A stretch of 64,000 nt of DNA from Chlorocebus sabaeus (taxonomy: Eukaryota > Chordata > Mammalia > Primates > Cercopithecidae). A program made the position numbers and the translations under genes. Location of the stretch: positions 92,282,923 through 92,346,922 of the forward strand of contig NC_132910.1 in the NCBI RefSeq assembly GCF_047675955.1. The letters are read 5' to 3'. The notes under the pieces were generated by a model, which was not told the origin of the DNA, searched no databases, and saw only the letters and a program-made list of their open reading frames with translations. Below, one piece after another: positions 21,912 through 33,046 of the stretch. Each line of letters begins with the position of its first letter. Position 1 is the stretch's first letter.

Positions 21912-23311
21912 CCCCTGAAGTCCTCCCCCATGTATCACATTCTAATTGCGACTTGCTCCCATCCTTCCAAATTACCATTATCATGACTTTTAGAGCAATC
22001 ACTAGTGTTTCTAAGAGTAATTTTATTATCTCAATATGCATGCCCACATAATATATTTTAGCTTGACCCCTTTTTAAAAACTTTGATATGTCTTTTAATT
22101 GTCTTTTAATCTCTAGGATCCCTCACCATTAATTTTATTTGCTGATCCCTTATCTATTGAAGAACTCATACAATGTGACACGTAGAGTTTCACAGAGCCT
22201 AGATTTTTCGGTCTTACACTTAGTTTCATACTCACTGTTTTCTTATGTCCTTGATAAATCCTGAAATTGGGAGCTGGATCCAAAGTCTTGATCAGACTAA
22301 TATTTACTACCTGTTGCAAAACTGTGGGTGATTTTGTGTTCTCTCGTCAAGAAACATATAAGATCCAGTTGTTTCTCTTTCGGTGATGTTAGCAGCCATA
22401 CACATGGCCTAGGATTCATTGGAATCCTATTAATTCATTGGAAGTTGCAATTCTTTTTTAAATTTACTGGTATAGTTTCATCAAGTGACACTTCTGTCTT
22501 CTAGTATAGGCTATCTAATGGTAAAGTTCATATAAGAAATACATGATAAATGCTTGATTCTTTCATATTATTTTCTAATTTTCAAAGTCAATAGTTAATT
22601 CCCTATTATCCTTTAAAGATAATCAGTTAGTTTATTTCTTTTTAAAAACATCTCTGTGAACTTAGGGATTTAAACATGTTATAAGTTTAAATTCATTGCA
22701 TTTCTTATTCTTTTTGAAGTTCAGGTAGTCCCATCTTTGGTCAGTGGAGACTTCTTTAATTTGGCTCCTGAATCCCTTGGATACAACCGTAATTTTCTTT
22801 GATAGCTTCCTTGCTATGTGCAATAATAATATGTTCCAGGCTTTTCTAATACATTTCCTGCCTTGGACCTAGAGTACCCAGTTCTCCAAGAAACCTTCTA
22901 GTGAGAAGGAATATTTTGAAACCACCATCTGGGAGCTAGTGATGCTTGCTGCTACTGACATGATCACTGTTTCTAGCTAAAAAGGAGTCTAGTTTTAAAA
23001 AAACCGAGTCCTAAGGATGCTCAGTTTATTAGCACAAGTGGGTAGGGTTAGAAGAATTGGGATAGACTGTTTTTCTGTACCCCAAATTACTTCAGTTAAC
23101 TGAGCGTTGGTAATAAATGTACATACTTCATTTTGTCTACTTTTAAAACATGAATGCATTTAGCAACACTGTGCCCCAAGATATCTATCTTTATGGTGAT
23201 TACCAATCTGCACAGGTCATAGGCTATCAGGATCAGAGTGAATTTAATAAATAACATAGCCCAGGGTTATCTCAGAGGCTGTCTTAACACTTGCAGAGCT
23301 GTGGTCCTGAG

Positions 23312-23338
23312 CAATTTTTTTTTTTTTTTTTTTTTTTA
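23312..23338. repeat. Poly(T) run
   Basis: A homopolymer of about 27 T without a recognised Alu or L1 attached. It may mark the tail of a very short antisense insertion or simple slippage. Confidence 0.95.
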
Positions 23339-23689
23339 ACTAGAAGCATTAGGGCAGTGCTTCTTCAACAAGAACTCTAATATAAATTTGAATCAAACAA
23401 ACATATACAGTGCAAAAGAGAGCAAGTGTGTGGTTTATCATCATGAGAATACAAACCCAAATGACAGAACTAGCAATTCTTCCCACAGTTTTTTCATTAT
23501 TTATATGGTGTTTACAAAATACATGTAAGTTTTAAAGAAATAATTTCTCTTTAACTTCTAAGTTTTTACATAATTATTATGCCCTTGAGGCAAATATAAT
23601 GAAATACCCAGATGAGAATCTTTTCCTTAATACTGGGTTGCACATTGACTTGAGTCCTATTGATTCTCATTTAGATGCTTGCTGAATGA

Positions 23690-23935
23690 GTACTAATAGC
23701 TATGATTTATTAAGTCCCTACTAGCTGTTGGGTACCATATACATTTTTTTCCATATCCCACAGTAACCCTGAAATGTATATAGTGTTTTTTTTATTTTAT
23801 AGATTAGGAAACAGAGGATAAGATATTTGAAGAAACACACAGATAGTAATTTTGTATTTGAGATTCTAACCCAGAGCTCCTTGTTTTCAGAGTCTCTGTT
23901 TTCATCTGCTTTACTATACAGTTGGACTGGCTTTG
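23690..23935 (-). mobile_element. MIR SINE, antisense
   Basis: The plus strand gives the reverse MIR signature: 'tttattaagtccctactagctg', 'cccacagtaaccctga', 'ttttatagattaggaaacagagg', 'aagatatttgaagaaacacacag' and 'ttctaacccagagctcc'. This matches the core and flanks of MIRb-type elements, diverged as expected. Confidence 0.75.
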
Positions 23936-24232
23936 ATTACACAACCAAAAAAGAAATTGCCTCCTTTTCATGAGTAGAACATGAATGGTTTTTGTAGCCA
24001 ATCTGTTATTGATGCCTCTTCTACCTCTTTGGGACTATTCATGGGAATAAAATATAGTCGTAACATTTCAATGAAATATGGAAGGAATGGATTTTTAGTA
24101 TTTTGAGTATCTAATAGCCTGAAGACAGCTAATGAACATTTTCAAGTAGACAATTGTAAGCCTACTAAATACTGGGAGTTATGGAAGACACAAAATGAAA
24201 AAGGGGTGATACCTGTTCTGTTCTGTACCTGA

Positions 24233-24337
24233 GTGACGGCATCAGTTGTACTCCGAACCTCAGCATCAGGAAGTCTACTCGGGTAACAAACCTGCATATG
24301 TACCCCCTGAATCTAAAATAAAAGTTAAAAAAAGAAT
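24233..24337 (+). mobile_element. 5'-truncated L1, 3' end only
   Basis: About 100 bases match the L1 3' UTR end: 'atcagttgtactccgaacctcagcatc' and 'taacaaacctgcatatgtac' followed by 'cccctgaatctaaaataaaag' and an A-rich tail. This form of the 3' end occurs in older primate L1 (L1PA8 to L1PB/L1MA range). No clear target duplication is visible. Confidence 0.8.
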
Positions 24338-24935
24338 TTTATACCCTAACAAAGAGATAGATGTGTACATAAATATTGTAGAAGTGTTTCCTTGTTGTCA
24401 GAAACTTCAGGCAAACATTGTTGGCTGAGGGTATGTGAAGGCTGCCTGTCCTGGATTTAAAGGGTGTGCACATTGACGTTTGTGGGAGGGGAAGGGGTTT
24501 GTAGCCTATGAAGGATTTTGACATGGGAGATTTTGATAATTTGAGTCTGGGATAGAGGTGTGAATGAAGGAGAAAGTTTTCTCCTATTGGGAAAAATGAA
24601 CAATTCAGATTTCATTCAGGTGAACTCAGATACCCTGGTTTTAGAATTGTGCCAGGGAGAAAATTTGTCATAATTATAGTTGCAGGAAACTACGTTGCTC
24701 TCCTTCCTTGTCTTCAGCTCTTAAAATTTGTACACTTTTCTCCATCTCACTAACAGATAAGCTTGCTCTTATTTTATAGAGAAAAGTAAGTCTCATATTT
24801 TAGCATGAAACATATGAACCTGCCCATATATGTACCTGTCTGTCCCTCTTTCTCCCATAGAAATGAAAATTTGTGTCATCTATGTAAGATAAATTCCTGC
24901 TCCCCATCCCTTCAAGGCTTATAGGAATCCCATTA
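24338..24935. other. Unassigned DNA
   Basis: No repeat or gene recognised in about 600 bases between the L1 tail and the L2 fragment. No open frame with a recognisable domain. Confidence 0.4.
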
Positions 24936-24939
24936 TTCT

Positions 24940-25255
24940 CTTTTCCTTTCAACCCCTGCCTCAGCTAGTTCTTCCCATTGGCTTTAACCAGCCCAATTCT
25001 TTCCTGTTTAGATATACAAGAGAATCCTGAAGGCATCACTAGATTCTTGATCCCCATCCAGTTCCACTCTATTTCCCTTCCACTCTCCATAACCAAATTA
25101 CCAGAAATAGTTGTCCAGAATTCTGTCTCAGTTTCCTCATTCTCTGGCTTCCTAATTCATCTCTCCACTGAAATAATTCTCCCTAAGATCACCAGTGACT
25201 TTTACGTTGCTAAGCTCTCTTGCTGTTTTCCAGTTTCCATCTGTACCAGTCAAGG
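24940..25255 (+). mobile_element. L2 LINE fragment
   Basis: 'ctctccactgaaataattctccctaagatcaccagtgac' followed by 'tttacgttgctaa' is the L2 ORF2 phrase that also appears, more diverged, at 2420. The upstream C/T-rich text fits the preceding L2 region. The 94-aa frame here is L2 remnant. Confidence 0.7.
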
Positions 25256-25835
25256 TAGTTAATGCAAACTTCCACAACATACAAAAGTCTGAACATCAGT
25301 GGCATAAGACAATAAAGTTTCCATTCTCAAATGTACCATCTGATGTTGATCAGATGACTCCTTCCATGTGGCTATGCCATATGGAATATATGTGTTCTAG
25401 TTATCTACTGCTGCATGAACTGCCCACAACTTCAGTGGCTTAAAACAATGTCAACAGTTATTTTATTCATATATCTGTAATTTGGAAAAAGACTTATAGA
25501 TAAAGTTTTTCTCTGCTCCACTTAGCTTCTGCTGCAGAAGCTCCAAGGCTGAGGGCTAGAATCACCCAAAGATGCATTCCTTCCTGCCTCTGGAGGGTGA
25601 TGCTGGCTGTGGGCTGGGAACTCAGTTGGATCGGTTGCTAGAACAGCTACCTGTGGCCTTCCTAGGCAGTTCCTTGGCTTTCTTACAGCATGATTTCTTG
25701 CACAGCTTTTCCCTTGGGACCTTCCTTTCTAATATGTTGCTGGAAGTCATGCAGTGTCACTCCCTTTGTATTCTTCTTAGAAGTGAGTCACTTTGTTCAC
25801 TGCATCATCTGACTTGACTCCTTAGCAGCAGTGAT
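25256..25835 (-). mobile_element. MLT1-type LTR remnant, antisense
   Basis: From 25386, 'ctagttatctactgctgcatgaact' with 'cttcagtggcttaaaacaatg' is the reverse of the MLT1 LTR 3' end (where the sense strand reads 'taagccactaagttt'). The text continues with 'ctgagggctagaatcac' and ends near 'gaagtgagtcactttg'. A similar, less clear antisense LTR end ('cagtggcataagacaataaag') lies just before it at 25256-25385 and may be a second copy. MLT1 belongs to the ERVL-MaLR group, non-coding solo LTRs spread before the primate radiation. Confidence 0.6.
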
Positions 25836-25934
25836 GCAGTTAACTCTTTCCCACATAAAAACATTCTCTTTTCTTCTTTCCTAATGACACCCCACATTCT
25901 CCTAGCTTTACATGCATTTTTTTTTTTTTTTTGC

Positions 25935-26400
25935 TTTTAGGACATAATCCCAAATCCATGCTCTTGTCAAGCCCTCCATACTTCTCTGTTCTCATCTTAC
26001 ACTCTACTCTCCCTTGTTTTTCCCACTTCAGTCCCAGCAGCTGTTTTTGTTCGCCTCTTATTTGCCACACATTGGGGCTGTTGCCCAGGCTGTTTCCTCT
26101 TCTCAGTATTCTCTTTCCTCTCCTCCTTATTTAGCTCTGTCTTCTTCAGGTAAGGTTTTCTTTCAATCATCAAAATTAGTTCAAATCTACCTATGATTCT
26201 AGCCCATGGTAACATATATACTCCTCCTTCAAAGCATTTATATCAATTCTTAATCTTGGTTATTTTTTATTTATTGTCTCTCTTCATCTTTTCAATATAA
26301 GCTCAATGAAATTGGTCTATTTGTTTTGCTTATCAAATGATCCCTAGTGTCTACCTAGCACAGTGCCTGGCAAATAATACATATTTTTTAAATAAATGAA
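25935..26400 (+). mobile_element. L2 LINE, 3' end
   Basis: After a T-run (25917-25932) the text follows L2: 'aatcccaaatccatgctc', 'ggggctgttgcccaggctgtttcctc', 'ctttcaatcatcaaaatta' and the closing 'tagcacagtgcctggcaaataatac' with an AT-rich tail 'aaataaatgaatg'. This is a good 3' terminus of L2. Confidence 0.75.
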
Positions 26401-26454
26401 TGTATCTCGTAGCCTAGCAATCTTGGGTAACAAGAACTATAGTCCACATTTTAC

Positions 26455-26510
26455 CAATAGTTCTCAAGTGTGGGCAACGCCACTCTTCTAAAAGGATGTT
26501 TAGATATGTA

Positions 26511-26546
<36 letters not shown>

Positions 26547-26680
26547 TGAGTGCAGGACCCTGATGTGTGCTATGCAGGGTTGGGGATGCTTATCATCCCG
26601 CAATAAAGAGAACCGCCTCATACAACAAAGAACCCTGTACCATATACCAAGAGTGCCTCATACCTTACTTTAAGAAATCA
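26455..26680. mobile_element. hAT-Charlie fragment (MER20-like) with TG repeat
   Basis: 'ttctcaagtgtgggcaac', 'ggatgtttagatatgtac', 'tgtgtgctatgcagggttggggatgc', and 'catacaacaaagaaccctg' line up with the non-autonomous hAT-Charlie elements that start 'ttctcaa' and contain 'acaacaaagaatt'. A (TG)n run has grown where the consensus has 'ttttggttgtca'. The match is diverged and the family name is tentative. Confidence 0.55.
26515..26543. repeat. (TG)n microsatellite
   Basis: About fourteen uninterrupted TG units, then 'tttgtgag'. It lies inside the hAT-like fragment and is likely length-variable. Confidence 0.98.
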
Positions 26681-26689
26681 CAAATCAGT

Positions 26690-27230
26690 AGTTTAACTGA
26701 ACTTCTTAGCTAACCTTCTGTACTGGAAACAACAAACATTAAGACATGGCAAAGATAAAGGGAAGTGCTGTAGCACTGTCCCTCCACCCCATCTTCTCCA
26801 TTTTGCAAGGTACCTGTTTTGTGGAGGCTCCACTTAAGAGTAGGAATATGGTAGAGAGTTGTGACCATTTGGCCTTGCAGACTGTGGAGACCTGTGTACC
26901 TCCAGCAAGCAAATCTCCAGGCCTCCACAATCACATATACCATAGTTGCCATTATGCACTGGCAAGGAGACAAGTTCATTGTCTCCAAAGGCCAGTTATT
27001 TACTGCTGAAGTATAAGAAAGAGTGAGCAAAATACATGCATCTGATTGGTTCTTTTTAATTTTGCAATTATGATGGAGGTGGAAGAGCAAACAGAAGGAA
27101 AGCATTTTGACATGATAAAAATGCTATGATATTATCACCTGTAATAGGACAAAGTTCAGTACTGATTGGGCTTTTTCCTGACCTGAGGAGTTGACCCTGA
27201 TGATCTGAGATTACAGTGGAGAGAATGACC
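26690..27230. other. Unassigned DNA, overlapping frames
   Basis: Open frames of 131 aa (26710-27105, minus) and 87 aa (26746-27009, plus) overlap here. Neither has a recognisable domain, and they read opposite strands of the same bases. I cannot name a repeat. Composition is less AT-rich than the surroundings. Confidence 0.35.
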
Positions 27231-27231
27231 A

Positions 27232-27706
27232 TATTAGTTATCTATTGCTGCATAACAAATAATCCAAAACCTAGTGGCTTAAAACTATAAATATTTATCT
27301 GAGTGTTTGTGGGTCAAGAATCCTGGAGTGGCTCACCTGGGTAGTTCTAAATCAGTATTTCTCATGATTTTGAGATTTCAGTTGGGGCTGCAGCATCTGA
27401 AGTCTTGACTGGGGCTGCAGGATCTACATCAAAGGTGTCTCATTTATATGGCTGGCAAAATGGTGCTGACTGTTGGTAGGAGGCCTCCGTTCCCTTCCAC
27501 GCGGGCCTCCCACAGGGCTCCTCAAGTGTCCTCTGGGTTTCCCCTGTAGCTAGCATAAGACCAAGAGAGAAGTGGCAATTCTTGTATCCTACTGGTTACA
27601 CACATACCCTGATTCAAGGTGGGAAAACCCACACAGAAATTCAGGGATACACACAAAGGCGTGTAGGGATAAGGATCACTGGGGGTCACCCTGGAGCAGG
27701 ATGCCA
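27232..27706 (-). mobile_element. MLT1-type LTR remnant, antisense
   Basis: It starts 'tattagttatctattgctgcataac' with 'cctagtggcttaaaac', the reverse of an MLT1 3' end. The body has 'gtgggtcaagaatcctgg', 'ggctgcag' blocks, 'cttccacgcgggcctcccacagg', and ends with 'atcactgggggtcaccctggag'. The order matches antisense MaLR LTRs. It is the same family and orientation as 25386-25835. Confidence 0.7.
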
Positions 27707-27846
27707 CAGTGACCTAGGCAAGTTTAGTCACTCCAAGGCTGAGTTGGAGAGGTCTAATTATTGGTCTAAGAACTCTAGTTGCCTGAGGTTCTGGACTAGA
27801 GTTCAAATTGGTCAGATGCCCTTTGATACAAGGGGGAGAATGGGAG

Positions 27847-28312
27847 TGTGAGGCAGAATTACGACCCCCTGCCCAACATGTCCATGTCCTTAATTACCGG
27901 AACTTGTGAGTATATAGCCTTGCATGGCAAAAGTGACATTGCAGATGTTATTAAGTCAAGAATCTTGACAGGGAGATTATCCTGGGTTATCTGGGTAGGA
28001 CTAATATAATCACAAAGGTCTTTATATACTGAAGAGGCGGAAGGGACCATTAGAGATGTGGCAATGGAAGCCTAGGTCTGACTGATGCAGGGCCGGCAGC
28101 CAGGAATACAGACAGCCTCTAGAAACTGGAAACATCAAGAATTCAATTTCCCCCTAGAGTCTTCAGAAGGAACACAGCTCTGCTGACACCTTGGTTTCAG
28201 CCCCATGAGACCCATTTCAGTCTTTTCACCTCCAGAACTATAACACCTTTGTGTTGCTTTAAGCCTCTAAATTTGTATTAATTTTGTTACAGCAGCAATA
28301 GAAAACCAATGC
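27847..28312 (+). mobile_element. MLT1-type LTR, sense
   Basis: This LTR runs from 'tgaggcagaattacgaccc' to 'ttttgttacagcagcaatag' and 'aaaaccaatgcag'. The body has 'gacattgcagatgttattaag', 'gattatcctgggttatctggg', 'cctctagaaactgg', 'ctgctgacaccttgg' and 'cctccagaactataac'. Those blocks follow ERVL-MaLR solo LTRs in order. It stands in opposite orientation to the copy just upstream. Confidence 0.75.
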
Positions 28313-29400
28313 AGGGGGTAAGGAGGAGGATACCTTTTTTCTGTGGTGGGGAGCAGGGAGTGGGGTGTTCCCTTCAGCTGGTTCCTCTTCTGGAAGTTGG
28401 AAAACCCATCATCTGTAACCTCTGTGTGGGAAACACATTTTCCACCATTGATGGGATGTTTGCTGAGCCTCCGGGATTGTGGTCCTGCTCTTCCGCAGCC
28501 AGAGGCTGATAAAACGTGAGGTATTGCTCCTCACAAGAGAGCATTAGCTGCGGGGGTCTGCCCTGCAGACCCTGACCCAAACCAAGGATGAATAAAACAT
28601 ACACTGACACACAGATATTCTGCTTTGCCAGTCCTGCTGAGTGTCCAACCGCCTGCCCACCAACAGAGGTTTGTCACTGCAGCCAGTTGGCCAGTCCTGA
28701 GCAGTTTGCACTCCAGGCATTTATTTAGTATACAATTAACAACAGACGCTCTGAGTTAACACACTTGTGGATAATTAACGTGGTTAAGAGGATAGTTCTA
28801 CGAAGGATTAGAGCTCAGGTACTGCAGCTTAAAGTAAATACCACTGGGGGCAATATCCCCGGTCGACCTCCCCATGGAGCGGGCCGTCCGGCTTAAAGGT
28901 CAGTTAATGGAGGTAGGGCAAACAGACTTAAGTGGGGAAGCCTCTGTTGTCCCTCATATTTACCCATGACCTAATGCTTTAAGGTAAGAACCGGCTGCCT
29001 TCAATCTGTTCAATTATTACAAGCTATGTAACCTTTCGGCCTTCCAAAAAGGTTTGTGACCATTCCCTGTAACTTTCCCTAATACTTCCCTTTAGTATTT
29101 TTGCCACCATCCTGAGTGAATCCCAACAAAAAGTACCGGGCAGAGAGCATAGGGTAGCACAGTTAGACTGACAGAGGGAAAAGAGTGCCTTCCTGAGTTC
29201 TCTTTTTCAAGGGGAAGAAAGTACAGAATCTGCTCGAGCATGAAGGCCCTGAGTTGGGAGGCCACAGAGGAACCATAGGACTGCAAGCGGCCTACACTGA
29301 TGTGAAACAAAGGGCTACAGGGCTCAGAAATTGCAACCAAGTCTCATAAAGGACCTCCAGCAGCCAGGGAAGCAGGGTCCACAAGATGGATTGAAGTTCT
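28313..29400 (+). mobile_element. Possible ERV LTR, family unknown
   Basis: The region has a layout like an LTR: a TATA-like 'gctgataaaacgtgagg' near 28506, then 'AATAAA' at about 28590, then a T/C-rich and GC-richer stretch with CpGs ('ggtcgacctcc', 'gcgggccgtccgg' near 28861-28890). Spacing of about 75 bases between TATA-like and AATAAA fits a U3-R boundary. I cannot match a family, and no paired LTR, primer-binding site or coding region was found. It could equally be ordinary unique DNA. Confidence 0.3.
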
Positions 29401-30464
29401 GAAATGGAGAAAATGACCTCTTTTTACTAACATGAAACTGTCTTAATTATTTAAAATCACTGAAAAATTATGGAAGCACACTGAGATGCCCATAAACTAG
29501 CCCACTGAGGGTATGTTCCTGCAGAGCTAATTTGGTGGACTGCTGGCACATTACAATACTTTCATGCATATATCCCAGTAAGTTAAGATGCACCAACAAA
29601 GCTAGTAATAGAACCATTTTTTTTCAATGCTGAATGTTATGGCAGTGAAGGTAATGCTAACCATTCAATTAATGATACCCTCTGGTGTCAGAGCCTAAAC
29701 TGTCCACCTTAATAAACATTCTTAAATCTCATTTTGTTGTATCTCGCTTGACCAGAACTGCGAGCCTTAGGTAAATTACAGGGTTGTGTATGTAGCCTCC
29801 TGAACTGTGGGACCGCAAAGCGTGGAGCACCATAGTGAGCCTCTAATGACTGTTATCATAGTGGTTAAATGCAGAAGGAAGTGGAAGAAAATGAGCATCC
29901 AAATGTTGCCCATGGAAAATAAATTGTGCGCTGTGTTGTGACAAAAGATGTACAAAAAACAGATGACAAGTTTGAGAGCAGGGTTTAGTGAGGTTTCATT
30001 TGAATACTCCTTTGGGATCCATTTGTTTTAAACAGTTCAGATGTTTGTATAGATGGAATTGAGAGAGCTTTCTGAAATCTACCAATGAGCCAACCAACCT
30101 GTTTTCCAGTATCCTTTTAAAACTGCTAAAAGTGTGGGATTCAAAAATGTTTGTATAATATCGCCTGTGAAGCAGAGCTTTTAAAATGTAATTTGGTCTT
30201 TTGACAATGAATTGCAAACAATAGACTGATCAGAACTTTTATGTTTTATGTAACTTTTTAAAAAATGTGAATAATTTTGTGATAATATTATTTGGACTTT
30301 GATAAGACATCTACATTTTAGTCTATGCATATTTTCTCAACCTCAAAAATATATGGTAAAAAGAGATAAAGCAGCCTTAAACCATGTCCATTAATGTCTT
30401 AACTTGTATAAAGTCCCTAAAAAAAGGCTGAAGTCCTGGCAACATAAGAGGTGTGTGTCAGAGG
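29401..30464. other. Unassigned DNA
   Basis: About 1 kb without a repeat or gene that I can name. One frame of 73 aa on the minus strand (29996-30217) has no recognisable domain. Confidence 0.4.
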
Positions 30465-30665
30465 AGACGTGGCCTGTGTTTTGTAGTCAGAGAGATCTTG
30501 GTTCAGGCTTAAATATTTGATTCCGTCACACCCTAGCTGTGTGACCTTGACCACGTTACAATATGTCGTTGAATATGCAGTTACTCATCTATAAAGTGAG
30601 TGGAGCACTCACATTTGTGTGGTACTAAATGCTATAGATGAAATACCTACTTCATCTCTTCTCAT
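30465..30665 (+). mobile_element. MIR SINE, sense
   Basis: 'gtagtcagagagatcttggttcaggc', 'ctagctgtgtgaccttgaccacgttac' and 'gttactcatctataaagtgag' are the MIR core and its downstream part in order. Ends are approximate. Confidence 0.85.
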
Positions 30666-30998
30666 TATGCACCTTAAAATTTATTTAAATAGGTAGAGAA
30701 AGAAGGATGAAAATATCAAACCTTAAATGCCTGAAACTTTTACAAAGTTATACATTATATTATACATGCAAAGGTGTCCTTTTTAAAAAATCTAGTTTCT
30801 TGCAAATGAAGACATTAGCAATTAATTACCATTATTTCTATATTCGAATAGTATAGCACATTTTATGATAATAAGTACGTTATTATTCTATGTAAGTCTC
30901 TAGAAAAAAAGTGTTGCATATAGAGTTTGATATATAAGGTGAATAAAACATTTAAGGGAGAGCACATAATCAAGTATAAATATAAAAGAGTAAGTTTA

Positions 30999-31440
30999 TT
31001 GCAGCACTATTCACAATAGCAAAGACTTGGAATCAACCCGAATGTCCATCAGTGACAGACTGGATTAAGAAAATGTGGCACATATACACCATGGACTACT
31101 ATGCAGCCATAAAAAAGGATGAGTTCATGTCCTTTGTAGGGACATGGATACAGCTGGAAACCATCATTCTCAGCAAACTATTGCAAGAACAGAAAACCAA
31201 ATACCACAAATTCTCACTCATAGGTGGGAATTGAGCAATGAGATCACTTGGACACAGGAAGGGGATCATCACACACTGGGTCCTATTGTGGGAAGGACGG
31301 GGGGAGGGATAGCATTAGGAGATATACCTAATGTAAATGATGAGTTAATGGGTGCAGCACACCAACATGGCACATGTATACATATGTAACAAACCTGCAT
31401 GTTGTGTACATGTACCCTAGAACTTAAAGTATAATTAAAA
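30999..31440 (+). mobile_element. 5'-truncated L1PA
   Basis: About 440 bases of a young primate L1 3' end: 'attgcagcactattcacaatagc', 'cactactatgcagccata'-type text, 'gggagggatagcattagg', and 'atgtaccctagaacttaaag' with a short A tail. A perfect 15-bp target duplication (AAAAGAGTAAGTTTA, with overlap of the tail) flanks it at 30984-30998 and 31440-31454. The frame 31052-31234 is the end of ORF2. Subfamily is somewhere in L1PA4-L1PA8; I cannot be exact. Confidence 0.93.
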
Positions 31441-31494
31441 AAAGAGTAAGTTTACAAGTTCCAATTATAAATACAATCAATTCAACAATTTTTT

Positions 31495-32200
31495 TTTTGC
31501 TAATTTATTGTGTATCAGGCATTGTTCTAAGTATGGTAGATGAAGTGGTGAATAAAATCTACTCAATGTCTTTTTTTTCATGAATCTTGCGTTTTACAAA
31601 CAGGAACTTATAAATTTATCAGGAAAATTGCAGCTAGAATTTGCAAAATTATGAAATCTTAAAATGGGATCAATAATATGGGATTCTCTTCTGAAGGAAA
31701 GGCTCAGTCCACTGCTTGGAGAAAGACAGTGTAACATTAAGGTAAGGCAGAGTTATGGTAGAACTAATCAACTCCTACACTACTGAATCTTTATTAGCAC
31801 AGCCTTAGGCTATGCTCATAGTTCCTTTCAGATGATGATACCCATTAAACACCCAGCAGTGTTAGGCACGGGTAAGAAAAGTAAAATACAAGCATTCTTA
31901 GAAGAGAATCCTTACAGTCTGGTATAAGAGATAAGATTGCTCTAGACAATAATATATGGTATATTCCACAAGAGAGAGACAAAACAAACACACAAACAAT
32001 AAACAGCAGCATTAACAGCAAACCAGATAGGAGTTTAAAAAGGTGAGAGAGATCCAATTTGATTTAACTAGAAAAGACTTGCTAGAGGAGAGAGGCAAAT
32101 GAGACAGGTCTTGAAGGATGGGTAGAGTTTATTCAGGTGGAGATGATGGTGAGAGCATTCTAGCAGGAAACTGAGCCCACTAAATAGGAATCCAGAATCC
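31495..32200 (-). mobile_element. L2 LINE fragments, antisense
   Basis: The first part (31495-31625) reads 'ttattgtgtatcaggcattgttctaag', the reverse of an L2 3' end. A second part (about 31850-32200) shows 'cagtgttaggcac', 'aataaacagcagcatt'-like spacer, 'cttgaaggatgggtagagtttattcagg' and 'gcattctagcaggaaactg', the order of antisense L2. About 220 bases between are unassigned. Confidence 0.55.
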
Positions 32201-32706
32201 AATGGGGGAACTGAATTAGCTGCACTCAGTTCTTTGTTGGAGAGCATGTATATGAAATGTTCTTACCAGCTTGAGGAGCCACCTTAATCACCAAAATATC
32301 TGGAGCCTCACCTTTTAAAAGGAATATGAGTTAAATAAAAACTATTCCAAGGATAGTAGGGAGCCTGAAATGACATTTGATGAAAGGTTGAAAACTTGCA
32401 CATTTGTCCTAAAGAAAAGAAGAAGCCTTGAGGACACAACGGCAACAGAATTTAACTCTGCAAAGGATTGTCTTGTGGAGCCAGGTTGAACTACAGTCAG
32501 AAGGCGGATTTTACAGTCTTTGAAGATTTCCAAACAAATCTGGAAAACTTTTAGCTAGGAAAATTGTGTAGGGGAATTCCTTACAGGATTGGTAGATGGA
32601 TTAGAGGAAGCCCTTGGGCTCTCCCAGTCTTGATATTTTATAGTAGTATTTGAAATTGGGATTTTATGACTAAAATTATGTTTGGGATTATTTGCAGAAA
32701 AATGAA
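32201..32706. other. Unassigned DNA
   Basis: No repeat family or exon recognised. The 63-aa minus-strand frame at 32342-32533 has no domain. Confidence 0.35.
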
Positions 32707-32720
32707 CATAGTACTGTTAC

Positions 32721-33018
32721 TTTTTTTTTTTTTTTTGAGACAGAGTTTCACTCTGCCTCCCAGGCAGGAGTGCAGTGGCATGATCTGGGCTCACTGCAGC
32801 CTCCGTCTCCTGGATTCAAGCAATTCTCCTGCCTCAGCCTCCCAAGCAGGTGAGATTACAGCTGCCCGCCACCATGCCCGGCTAATTTTTTGTGTTTTAA
32901 ATGGAGACGGGCTTTCACCATGTTGACCAGGCTGGTCTCGAACTCCTGACCTCAGGTGATCTGCCCACCGTGGCCTCCCAAAGTGCTGGGATTACAGGTA
33001 GGAGCCACCGCGACAGCC
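32721..33018 (-). mobile_element. Full-length Alu (S-like), antisense
   Basis: Poly(T) at 32721-32736 is followed by 'gagacagagtttcactctg' and the rest of an Alu in reverse, ending 'aggagccaccgcgacagcc'. An imperfect target duplication is seen: ATAGTACTGTTACTTT on the left and ATAGTGTTACTTT on the right, differing by three bases. Confidence 0.94.
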
Positions 33019-33046
33019 AATAGTGTTACTTTCAAGAGTGAAAAAA

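Larger units (their letters stand above)
21461..23685. other. Unassigned AT-rich DNA
   Basis: Over 2 kb with no repeat family or gene that I can name. It holds a 12-bp perfect hairpin at 21884-21911 and a poly(T) run of about 27 at 23312-23338. Small frames have no domain. Confidence 0.4.

Noticed and set aside
26710..27105. 131-aa minus-strand frame
   Set aside because: No recognisable domain, overlaps a plus-strand frame, and lacks splice or start context.
28313..29400. CpG island promoter
   Set aside because: CpGs are few and confined to a short stretch near 28861-28890; far below island density.
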